Source: Candidatus Bathyarchaeota archaeon
GTDB lineage: Archaea; Thermoproteota; Bathyarchaeia; TCS64
NCBI GenBank assembly: GCA_016934355.1
Contig: JAFGTA010000156.1
Span: 1-17,808 of the forward strand
Reading direction: 5' to 3'
Length of the DNA: 17,808 nt
In this document: one piece after another, positions 1 to 6,117 of the stretch
Position numbering within the stretch: the first letter of the stretch is position 1
Layout of the letters: each line of letters starts with the position of its first letter
The notes under the pieces: model-generated
The model's database searches: none
The model's input: the letters and a program-made list of their open reading frames with translations, nothing else
Told to the model about the DNA's origin: nothing
Made by a program: the position numbers and the translations under genes

Positions 1-1028
1 AGGAGCCCAGCGTCGTCGCAGCTGCCAGCAACATGGCGCGCCTCATGAGGGACGGCCCAGGCATCGAAGCGACCTCCACCGACCCGGTCATGATCGGTCA
101 GATACAGGTGCTTGACATCCCGGACATGGGCGCCGCGGTCAAGGCCATCAAGGACAACAAGAAGACCCTCATAGAATCGGCAAACGAGCTGGACCCCGTT
201 TTGGTCAAGTTCGGGGGCGGCGCGAAGGACCTGGAGCTGAGGCCAATCGACACCGAGATCGGGCCTATGCTTATAGTCCACTTACTGGTTGACTGCAGAG
301 ACGCCATGGGCGCCAACGCCGTTAACACAATGGCCGAGGCTCTCGCCCCGACCATCGCCGAGCTAACAGGCGGCAGAACCCTGCTAAGGATCATCAGCAA
401 CCTCGCAGACAGGCGGCTCATCACCGTGAAGGGCAAGGTGAAGAAGGAGGACATCGGCGGAGAAAAGGCCGTGAACAACATCGTAGCCGCCTGGGCTTTC
501 GCGGACGCCGACCCGTACAGGGCGGCCACCCACAACAAAGGAATCATGAACGGTATAGCCGCTGTCGCACTCGCCTTCGCTCAGGATCACCGAGCCATAG
601 AGGCAGGAGCCCACGCCTACGCGGTCAGAGGCGGCCAGTACCGCAGCATGAGCAGGTGGGGCAAGGATGAGAACGGAGACCTAGTAGGAGAGATGACCCT
701 GCCCATGGCGATCGGTCTCGTAGGAGGCGCCACCAGGACACACCCCATGGCGCAGGTAGCCCGCAAGATACTTGGCGTCGACAAGGCTGTGGACCTCGGG
801 AAAGCTATGTGCGCGGTGGGGCTCGCCCAGAACCTAGGCGCTCTCAGGGCTCTGACACAGGAGGGCATCCAGCATGGGCACATGAGGCTTCACGCCCGGA
901 ACCTCGTAGTCATGGCCGGGGCGTCCGGCTCCATGATCGACGAGGCTGTTAAGAAGCTCGTCGATTCTGGAGAGATCAGGTTCCCAAAGGCTCAGGACAT
1001 AGTGAAGAAGCTGAAAGGTGAGTCCTAG
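1..1028 (+). CDS. hmgA: Hydroxymethylglutaryl-CoA reductase, class II (5' end cut off by window)
   Basis: Reduces HMG-CoA to mevalonate, the entry to archaeal isoprenoid lipid synthesis (class II enzymes can also run in the degradative direction). The reading frame is open from the first base: codons from position 3 read EPSVVAAASN before the first internal Met at 33. That matches the EEPSVVAAAS segment of class II enzymes, which carries the catalytic Glu, so about 80-90 N-terminal residues lie upstream of the window and the Met at 33 is not the start. Other class II marks are DAMGANAVNTMAE (near nt 300-340), THNKG with the catalytic Lys (near nt 535), QDHRAIEAGAHAYA with the catalytic Asp (near nt 585) and GHMRLHARN with the catalytic His (near nt 880-900). 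It ends in TAG, 9 bp before the next gene, which is probably co-transcribed. Family assignment is very secure; the direction in vivo is inferred from the archaeal setting. Confidence 0.95.
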   Translation, partial: EPSVVAAASNMARLMRDGPGIEATSTDPVMIGQIQVLDIPDMGAAVKAIKDNKKTLIESANELDPVLVKFGGGAKDLELRPIDTEIGPMLIVHLLVDCRDAMGANAVNTMAEALAPTIAELTGGRTLLRIISNLADRRLITVKGKVKKEDIGGEKAVNNIVAAWAFADADPYRAATHNKGIMNGIAAVALAFAQDHRAIEAGAHAYAVRGGQYRSMSRWGKDENGDLVGEMTLPMAIGLVGGATRTHPMAQVARKILGVDKAVDLGKAMCAVGLAQNLGALRALTQEGIQHGHMRLHARNLVVMAGASGSMIDEAVKKLVDSGEIRFPKAQDIVKKLKGES

Positions 1029-1037
1029 GTTTTCCTT

Positions 1038-1544
1038 TTGACCATCGAGATCGACGACGCCGGAACGGGTGACATTCTATTCGGCGTCGTCATAGGCGCC
1101 TACAGGCACGAGGATGATCACTTCCTCTACGACGTCATCGACGTCAAGTATTTTCAGGAACCCGTCTACGGCAAGAAGCGGCACCTCAACGAGGCGCGTA
1201 GGATAGCTCTGAGACTCGTAGATAGGCTCGTGCTGAAGGAGGACGAGAAGGTAGTGATCTGCACGGGTGACGTACTCAACGAGGCGGCCGAGGCCCTAAT
1301 TGAGCGGTATGGGGAGGACCACATCGAGCGCGGCAAGATAGAGGGACGGGCCCAGTTCCTCATAGAGAAGGCGTACACCGACGAACTGCGGAACATAGGG
1401 TACGAGCCGCGGGATGACCGCACCGAGAAGTGGGGGAAAAACTTCTGGCACATGTACAACTGGGTGAAGAGGAACCCCAAGGCGAGGCTCCAGTGGACCA
1501 AGTCCGCCTTCCCTAACCTTAAAAAATATCCACTCTTCAAGTGA
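1038..1544 (+). CDS. Conserved-looking hypothetical protein downstream of HMG-CoA reductase
   Basis: A 168-residue soluble protein that I do not recognise. It starts with TTG only 9 bp after the HMG-CoA reductase stop, with no promoter-like sequence between, so the two are probably one transcript. A GGTGA lies at 1017-1021, rather far from the TTG, so the exact start is uncertain. The N-terminal half alternates strands and helices (DILFGVVIGAYRH, then DHFLYDVIDVKYF), followed by a charged helix and a KVVICTGDVL strand-turn. The C-terminal third is rich in Trp, Lys and Arg (WGKNFWHMYNWVKRNPKA, FPNLKKYPLF) and looks basic and possibly nucleic-acid binding. An RNase H-like or Rossmann-like fold is only a guess. 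There is no signal peptide, membrane segment or metal-binding Cys cluster. Codon use matches the neighbours, so it is likely a real gene. Confidence 0.8.
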   Translation: MTIEIDDAGTGDILFGVVIGAYRHEDDHFLYDVIDVKYFQEPVYGKKRHLNEARRIALRLVDRLVLKEDEKVVICTGDVLNEAAEALIERYGEDHIERGKIEGRAQFLIEKAYTDELRNIGYEPRDDRTEKWGKNFWHMYNWVKRNPKARLQWTKSAFPNLKKYPLFK

Positions 1545-1556
1545 TTCTTACCTATC

Positions 1557-1566
1557 ACTTATTATT
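1557..1566 (+). promoter_or_regulatory. Probable TATA box for the 1597 gene pair
   Basis: An AT-rich ACTTATTATT lies about 35 bp before the ATG at 1597 in an otherwise short gap. A start of transcription some 26 nt downstream (about 1588) would leave a leader of roughly 10 nt. Confidence 0.4.
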
Positions 1567-1596
1567 GGCATTCACTTTTCAGTAAACGAAGGTTCT

Positions 1597-2046
1597 ATGA
1601 AGTATCGTAAGGGAGACGTCTGGCGGATAACCGTCGACGAGAGGCTTGACGAGAAGATAGTGAGGTTCCTCGTCGCCGAGATGAAGAAAAGCGTTGACAT
1701 AGGCGTCGTCATCGACGAGGAGATCTGGGGCGATGAAACCGAGTACATCATCACGAGCGACGACATTAGCTGGATACACCATAAAGGGGAGGAGTGTTAT
1801 AACTGCTGGAGCCTAGTGAAGAAGGCTTGGGGTATCCACCCGAAGCGTGCCCCAGAGTGGAGCACAATCGCCGAGGGGCAGGTGTACCTCTCAGGGTCAT
1901 TCGATATGGTAAACGTCGCCAACTCATTCGTCATCAGGCGCAACCCGCGGAAACGCACCTTCATACGGGTAGATAATCGCCCGGAGATCAAGGATGACCT
2001 GAAGTGGCTCTACAACGAGGTTCTCACTAGGAGGCTACCAGGATGA
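1597..2046 (+). CDS. Hypothetical protein coupled to a ComEC-type MBL hydrolase
   Basis: A 149-residue soluble protein of unknown function. Its stop overlaps the start of the next gene in an ATGA (2043-2046), so translation of the two is probably coupled and the products may act together. It begins MKYRKGDVWRITVDERLDEKIVRFLV. It has an acidic middle (DIGVVIDEEIWGDETEYI), a lone C-x2-C (ECYNCW, about residues 67-72), and a Trp-rich region before a basic C-terminus (NPRKRTFIRVDNRPE). The two Cys alone do not make a zinc finger. No membrane segment or signal peptide is visible. It has its own AT-rich promoter element at about 1557-1566. An accessory or substrate-binding partner of the hydrolase is the obvious hypothesis from context; nothing in the sequence proves it. 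Confidence 0.78.
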   Translation: MKYRKGDVWRITVDERLDEKIVRFLVAEMKKSVDIGVVIDEEIWGDETEYIITSDDISWIHHKGEECYNCWSLVKKAWGIHPKRAPEWSTIAEGQVYLSGSFDMVNVANSFVIRRNPRKRTFIRVDNRPEIKDDLKWLYNEVLTRRLPG

Positions 2047-3119
2047 CTCTCGACGTTAAACCAGAAGACCTGGTTTTCCACTTCCTGAACGTAGGCTTCG
2101 GAGACAATATTATCGTGGAGTTCCCGGAGGACGCAAAGGGTATGCGATCGTATGGCATCGTAGACTGCTGTGACTATGACAAGACGTACGGCTACTTGGA
2201 CGCCCTAGAGAAAAAACGCCCCGGTGATCGCAGGTTAAAGTTCATCTGCGCCACTCATCCTCATATCGACCACATCAGGGGAATAAGGAAGTTTATCGAG
2301 TCAGACGAGACTAAGCCCGAACTTCTGCTTGACAGCGGCTTCAGGCACGCCTCTCAGACTTATATGAAGATACTGCGGGCTGTTTTAGACAACGAGGTCG
2401 AGGTCAGTAGGGTCAGTTCAGGCATGGAGAGGTACTACGGAACGGTCCAGATGACGGCTCTCTCACCTAGCATAAGGCTGCGTAACAGGTACGCCACCTA
2501 CGGCGTCGACATGAACAACGCCTCAATAGTCCTCAGGTTCGAGAACCACAAGGAGAAGTACCTCTTAACGCAGTCACGCGAGTACGAGGGAACCAGTAGC
2601 AAACTCGATGTACGGCAGGCCGGTTTAGGAGTAGTGATCCTTGCCGGTGACGCCGAGTATGATAGCTGGGCACACATAACAGACGAGTATCCGCGGCTTG
2701 AGAAGTCAGCCGAGCACAAGCCGCTTGTGACGAAGATGATCAACCAGCTCGCCTGCAACGTCATCAAGGTTTCACACCACGGCAGCATGCACGGAGCCCC
2801 CCTCGACGTCTACGAGAAGATGATGCCCGAGACCGCTGTGATATCTACGAGGCAGGAGTACTCCACCAAGGACGTCGGCGGCTTCACGCTTGAACGCGGG
2901 CTGTTCCCCCACCCGACGTCTATCATGGCTCTTGAGGAGGTTGGAGCCCTGATACTGACCACGGAGGGCTGCTACGAGCGCGAGGAACGAGGCGGCGGCG
3001 TGAAGAAGTGCCCGGAGTACGCCCACGAGGGAACCATAGTAGTGAGAATGCCCCCCGGCGGTCCAGCGGAGATCGAAAAACTCAACGACGACAAGGACAC
3101 GATCCCCAGCCCACCGTAG
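2043..3119 (+). CDS. Soluble ComEC/Rec2-type metallo-beta-lactamase-fold hydrolase
   Basis: A 358-residue metallo-hydrolase of the type forming the C-terminal domain of the DNA-uptake protein ComEC, here as a stand-alone soluble protein with no membrane segments. In order: LNVGFGDNIIVEFP (about 15-28, the usual L-x-VG-x-GD opening), the metal-binding THPHIDH (H72, H74, D76, H77), NNASIVL (about 158-164), ILAGDAE (D203, bridging Asp) and KVSHHGS (H245, H246). All expected metal ligands of the family are present, so an active phosphodiesterase or nuclease-like enzyme is likely. The N-terminus overlaps the upstream unknown gene by 4 bp. The C-terminal 70 residues, with a REERGGGVKKC stretch and a Pro-rich tail, are less familiar. 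The substrate (DNA, RNA, nucleotide or lipid phosphodiester) cannot be told from sequence. Confidence 0.88.
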   Translation: MTLDVKPEDLVFHFLNVGFGDNIIVEFPEDAKGMRSYGIVDCCDYDKTYGYLDALEKKRPGDRRLKFICATHPHIDHIRGIRKFIESDETKPELLLDSGFRHASQTYMKILRAVLDNEVEVSRVSSGMERYYGTVQMTALSPSIRLRNRYATYGVDMNNASIVLRFENHKEKYLLTQSREYEGTSSKLDVRQAGLGVVILAGDAEYDSWAHITDEYPRLEKSAEHKPLVTKMINQLACNVIKVSHHGSMHGAPLDVYEKMMPETAVISTRQEYSTKDVGGFTLERGLFPHPTSIMALEEVGALILTTEGCYEREERGGGVKKCPEYAHEGTIVVRMPPGGPAEIEKLNDDKDTIPSPP

Positions 3120-3134
3120 AATCTACTCTATAAT

Positions 3135-3142
3135 CTTTTATT
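3135..3142 (+). promoter_or_regulatory. Probable TATA box for the Trm112-like gene
   Basis: CTTTTATT lies about 35 bp before the ATG at 3174. The expected transcription start near 3165 leaves a very short leader, and no Shine-Dalgarno sequence is visible. A second AT-rich candidate, CTATAATC, sits a few bases upstream. Confidence 0.4.
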
Positions 3143-3173
3143 CAGTTGCTGTTCCTCTCTCTCTTGAACTGAC

Positions 3174-3734
3174 ATGAAGCCTTGGCTCCTCAATATACTC
3201 GCGTGCCCCATTGACAAGCACCACCCTCTCGACGCCTACTTCTTCAAGTGGGAGACCACAGAGGAGGAGCTTGAGAAGATAAACAGGGAAGCCGGTAAAC
3301 CCACCGCACATTTCACGAAGCAGTACAGGCACCTAGCCAAGCAGATAGCGGACAACACCGTAAGCCCTCCAGCCCTGGAGAAGATCATGGACGAGACAGG
3401 CTCCACACACTCGCAGGAGCTGTACGCCGAGGTCAAGAAGTTCATTCGGCGACTCGTCTTCGAGAAAGAGCATGAGGAGAAGAAGCTACTCAACGAGTTC
3501 CCCGAGGGCGTGGACGTCCTCTACAGGTACCTGAACCTCATCGAGGTCGAGGAAGGACTCCTGTGGTGCCCTAAATGCGGCAGATGGTACCCAATAGGGA
3601 GCGCAGTCGAGACCATCCCTGAGCTTATGCCAGACGACCTCCGCGAGAAGGAACGAGATCTTGAGTGGCTCGCCAAATGGAAAGACAAGTTGCCCGATGA
3701 AGTGCTTACAGAGGGAAAGCCTTTCACCCTGTGA
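3174..3734 (+). CDS. Trm112-like zinc-binding protein with long helical insertion
   Basis: Trm112 proteins activate and stabilise methyltransferases that modify tRNA, rRNA or release factors. The hallmarks are split here: an N-terminal MKPWLLNILACPIDKHHPL (C11), then a C-terminal LLWCPKCGRWYPIGSAVETIPELMP, the zinc-ribbon half with both Cys and the family's P-I-x2-x-IP ending. Between them lie about 110 mainly helical, charged residues, making 186 residues where simple archaeal and bacterial members have about 60. Eukaryotic Trm112 also has an insertion between the two halves. The usual first-pair C-P-x-C is C-P-I-D here, so Asp or the following HH would have to replace one zinc ligand. The gene ends 11 bp inside the 3' end of the opposite-strand YhfC-like gene. 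Family confidence is good; the partner methyltransferase is not identifiable in this window. Confidence 0.82.
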   Translation: MKPWLLNILACPIDKHHPLDAYFFKWETTEEELEKINREAGKPTAHFTKQYRHLAKQIADNTVSPPALEKIMDETGSTHSQELYAEVKKFIRRLVFEKEHEEKKLLNEFPEGVDVLYRYLNLIEVEEGLLWCPKCGRWYPIGSAVETIPELMPDDLREKERDLEWLAKWKDKLPDEVLTEGKPFTL

Positions 3735-4452
3735 GTCCGCTCTTCTGAATGTTCTCAAGGGTCCAGTAGCCTAACCCGAGGGCGAACCCCGTCGCGGCGA
3801 GCTCGGGGTAAACGACGCCGTAGCCGAGAGTCAACAGTGTGATGAAGTCAAGAGCGAAGTGTATCAGCACCGCTGCGCCGAGGTACCTCAAGTCTTTCTC
3901 GGTGAACGACTTCAGCACCATCACGGACAGCCCTATGTGTATCGTTATCGCCATCAGCCTCTCGTAGAGCCCAACCAGAGGCATGTATGCGGGCGTAACC
4001 TCTATCGCGGCGAGGATTGTCGGGTGCATCGAGCCCGGGTTCAGCAGCAGCATGGCTCCGACGAACAGCACGTTGACGCCGACGATGAAGATGGACTCTA
4101 TGCCGCCGTGCCCAGCGCCGTACATGAGTGCGTTCCTGAAGGTGTGCTCCTTGACGACGTACCTGAAGGCGATGTACCGCGCCGCCTCCTCGAACAGCCC
4201 AGCCGTCAGCGACGGGAACGCCGACACCAGTATCCACTTATATGTATAATTCAGGCTCCCCGATAGTATCACCATCGAGGCATACTGGTTCAGGGGGAAC
4301 CTGATGAGCGAGGCGATGAAAAAGACGGCGCCGACGAAGAACCACCTCCACGTAACCTCCAGTCTCCGCTTCAGGTAGAAGCCCAAGGCGATCGGGATCA
4401 GAATCTCAAGAGCCCCCGAGGCTACGTAGACGAGGCCCTTCACCGTGTACAT
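3724..4452 (-). CDS. YhfC-family putative glutamic-type intramembrane protease
   Basis: A 242-residue polytopic membrane protein with about seven hydrophobic segments. Conserved polar residues inside or beside them resemble YhfC/DUF2324 and the CPBP (CAAX protease-like) superfamily: GLFEEAARYIAF (E88, E89), MYGAGHGGIES (H115, E119), AITIHIG (H172) and LIHFALDF (H198, D202). These would form the intramembrane active site; the true substrate is unknown. The start is fixed by promoter geometry: a TATA-like element on the minus strand about 27 bp upstream suggests the message begins almost at the ATG (leaderless). The gene converges on the Trm112-like gene and overlaps its 3' end by 11 bp. Function beyond the family is inferred. 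Confidence 0.85.
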   Translation of the reverse strand: MYTVKGLVYVASGALEILIPIALGFYLKRRLEVTWRWFFVGAVFFIASLIRFPLNQYASMVILSGSLNYTYKWILVSAFPSLTAGLFEEAARYIAFRYVVKEHTFRNALMYGAGHGGIESIFIVGVNVLFVGAMLLLNPGSMHPTILAAIEVTPAYMPLVGLYERLMAITIHIGLSVMVLKSFTEKDLRYLGAAVLIHFALDFITLLTLGYGVVYPELAATGFALGLGYWTLENIQKSGLTG

Positions 4453-4473
4453 GCTGTTCTATCATGCGTCGCC

Positions 4474-4485
4474 TATGTTTTTAAC
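4474..4485 (-). promoter_or_regulatory. TATA box of the YhfC-like gene (leaderless)
   Basis: On the minus strand this reads GTTAAAAACATA. Its centre is about 27 bp before the ATG whose first base is 4452, which is the spacing expected for a leaderless archaeal transcript. Confidence 0.5.
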
Positions 4486-4609
4486 TCATTGATGAGAAAA
4501 ACCTGCGGATCGACTAGGGTAAACATGTGAACGATAAGCATAGCGGCGCACTGTTCATAGTTATCTACTGAGTTTCCTGATCCCGTACCTTCTCTGATCC
4601 CCGATAATT

Positions 4610-4616
4610 GTATAAG
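4610..4616 (+). promoter_or_regulatory. TATA box of the proline-racemase-family gene
   Basis: GTATAAG, followed by CGC, is placed so that transcription would begin near 4639. The GGTGA at 4640-4644 then becomes the ribosome binding site for the TTG start at 4650. The same AAGCG ending recurs at other promoters in this window. Confidence 0.5.
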
Positions 4617-4632
4617 CGCTGCAGAGAACTAC

Positions 4633-4645
4633 TTCACACGGTGAA
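4633..4645 (+). promoter_or_regulatory. Inverted repeat over transcription start and ribosome binding site
   Basis: TTCAC-ACG-GTGAA is a perfect 5-bp inverted repeat with a 3-base centre. It covers the predicted transcription start and the GGTGA ribosome binding site of the racemase-family gene. It could be an operator or a small RNA hairpin hiding the binding site. It is short enough to be chance. Confidence 0.3.
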
Positions 4646-4649
4646 ATAG

Positions 4650-5651
4650 TTGAAGTTTAAGCGTTATCTGTCATGCATCGACACCCACTGCAGCGGCGAG
4701 GCGACCCGCGTCCTCGTGGGCGGCGTCCCCAAGCTCGTGGGGAAGACGATGCAGGAGAAACAGAAGTACTTCCAGGACCACTACCACGGCCTCCTCGGGA
4801 CGATGCTCAAGGAGCCTCGCGGCTTCGAAGGTATGCTGGGCGCCGTGCTCACCGAGCCGTGCCACCCAGAGGCTGATGTGGGTGTCATCTACCTGTGGAC
4901 GGACGGGTACTTCAGCGCCTGCGGAGACAGCACGTACAGCTGCTCGGCCGCGCTGGTGAACACGGGTATGGTTGACGTAAAGGAGCCGGTGACCAACATC
5001 ACCTTCGACACGGTGTCGGGCCTCGTACGAACAAAGGTAGAGGTCAAAGACGGCGTCGTCAAGGCCATCTACATGCAGGGCGTGCCCAGCTTCTACTGGA
5101 AGACCATGAAGTTCGACATACCCAAGATAGGCGAGGTAGAGGCGGACATCGCCTTCGGCGGGCTCTGGTACGCCTTCGTGGACGCAGAAAGCATCGGGCT
5201 GAAACCGACGCTGAAGAACAAGGAATACTGGATACCTCTGGGCTGGGAGATGAGGAACTACATCAAGGACCAGATCAAGGTAGAACACCCCGAGTTCCCC
5301 GAGCTCAACATCCTCGACCTCGTGACGTTCTACACGAAGCCATCGAAGAAGGAGTACACTAGCAGGCACTGGAACGTGTTCGGCCCCAAGCAGAGCTGCC
5401 GCAGCCCCGCGGGGACCTGCACCAACGCCCGGATGGCCGCCATGTACGGCAAGGGGGAGCTGAAGCCCGGCGACGAGGTGAAGTTCGAGTCCACGATAAG
5501 CACGTTGATGGTGGGCAAGATCGCCAAGGAGGTAAAAGTAGGAAAATACAAGGCGATAGTGCCGGACGTCATGGCCACGGCCTACATAACCGCGTTCAAT
5601 CAGGTCGTCATCGATCCGGATGACCCGTTGAGGGGCGGTTTCCTCTTTTAA
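4650..5651 (+). CDS. Proline racemase / hydroxyproline epimerase-family enzyme with altered active site
   Basis: A 333-residue member of the proline racemase / 4-hydroxyproline epimerase / 3-hydroxyproline dehydratase family, close to usual length. Family marks are IDTHCSGEATRVLVGGVP (10-27), GFEGMLGAVLTEP (58-70), FGGLWYAFVDAESIGL (169-184) and RSPAGTCTNARMA (251-263). The first catalytic motif, normally MCGHG, is ACGDS: Cys91 stays, His is lost. The second, normally DRSPCGTGTSARMA, reads CRSPAGTCTNARMA: the catalytic Cys is Ala254, and new Cys appear at 250 (the Asp position) and 257. Racemases need both Cys and the dehydratases replace the second with Thr, so this protein is neither canonical type; substrate and reaction are open. 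The TTG start follows GGTGA by 5 bp. A minus-strand regulator gene converges from downstream. Confidence 0.85.
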   Translation: MKFKRYLSCIDTHCSGEATRVLVGGVPKLVGKTMQEKQKYFQDHYHGLLGTMLKEPRGFEGMLGAVLTEPCHPEADVGVIYLWTDGYFSACGDSTYSCSAALVNTGMVDVKEPVTNITFDTVSGLVRTKVEVKDGVVKAIYMQGVPSFYWKTMKFDIPKIGEVEADIAFGGLWYAFVDAESIGLKPTLKNKEYWIPLGWEMRNYIKDQIKVEHPEFPELNILDLVTFYTKPSKKEYTSRHWNVFGPKQSCRSPAGTCTNARMAAMYGKGELKPGDEVKFESTISTLMVGKIAKEVKVGKYKAIVPDVMATAYITAFNQVVIDPDDPLRGGFLF

Positions 5652-5661
5652 TCTCTTTATT
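5652..5661. terminator. T-rich intergenic stop between convergent genes
   Basis: Five bases separate the racemase-family stop from the end of the opposite wHTH gene. T-rich DNA surrounds the junction, with CTCTTTTAATCTCTTTATTT from 5642, which is the kind of T-tract archaeal polymerases terminate at on the plus strand. No stable hairpin is visible. Confidence 0.3.
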
Positions 5662-5953
5662 TGTTCGTGATCAGCATCTCAGGCGCGTGCACCTTCAGCA
5701 GTTCCTCTACCTTACGGAACTCTCCCAGCGTCTTGTTTCCCTTCTTTGTGACGTCGTAGGTGTCAGTCTTCTGGCCTCGCTCGTTGTATCCCTGCGATAG
5801 GAAGCCTTGCTGGACTAGCTGTCCGATGATCTCTCTGGCCCGTTTCTTGTGGACGTAGGTGGAATCCATGATCTCCGTTAGGTTGGTGTTTCCATCCTTG
5901 ATGGTGCTAAGTATCTGCATAGATGTCTGATACTTGGATTGTCTCATGGACAT
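5657..5953 (-). CDS. Archaeal winged helix-turn-helix transcriptional regulator
   Basis: A 98-residue single-domain regulator resembling the archaeal HTH_45 (PF14947) winged-helix family. It begins with MRQSKYQTSMQILSTIKDG, a helical opening typical of that family. The helix-turn-helix follows (NLTEIMDSTYVHKKRAREIIGQLVQQGFL, about 23-52, a span with the usual L-T-E-I and I-x2-L spacing). A wing comes next (YNERGQKTDTYDVTKKGNKTL), then a C-terminal helix that may dimerise (EFRKVEELLKVHAPEML). A minus-strand TATA-like element 27 bp upstream supports leaderless translation from the ATG at 5953, though Met3 (5947) is possible. It is divergent from the aminotransferase gene and convergent with the racemase-family gene, so either could be its target; that is inference from position. 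Confidence 0.83.
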   Translation of the reverse strand: MSMRQSKYQTSMQILSTIKDGNTNLTEIMDSTYVHKKRAREIIGQLVQQGFLSQGYNERGQKTDTYDVTKKGNKTLGEFRKVEELLKVHAPEMLITNK

Positions 5954-5977
5954 CGGCTTCAGTCTTTAGTGATAACC

Positions 5978-5986
5978 AATTAAAGG
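5978..5986 (-). promoter_or_regulatory. TATA box of the wHTH regulator (leaderless)
   Basis: On the minus strand CCTTTAATT is centred about 28 bp before the ATG at 5953. Transcription would start at or within a few bases of the start codon. Confidence 0.45.
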
Positions 5987-6075
5987 ATTGTCAATGAACG
6001 TTATCTATCAACAATACATATCGACGCCCAAGTTTCCAGCGTCTTCTCGTATCTTTTCCGCCAAATCATAGCCTA

Positions 6076-6083
6076 TTATATAC
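6076..6083 (+). promoter_or_regulatory. TATA box of the aminotransferase gene
   Basis: TTATATAC precedes the TTG start at 6118 by about 38 bp. The predicted transcription start is near 6105, giving a leader of about 13 nt in which no clear Shine-Dalgarno sequence is seen. Confidence 0.5.
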
Positions 6084-6117
6084 AAGGTCTGACGCACTTC
6101 ATTGAGTGTGACTCACC

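Noticed and set aside
4671..5369. A 232-codon open frame antisense to the racemase-family gene
   Set aside because: It is a by-product of the GC-rich coding bias; the product is rich in Val, His, Arg and Leu with no motif, while the plus strand has clear family motifs.
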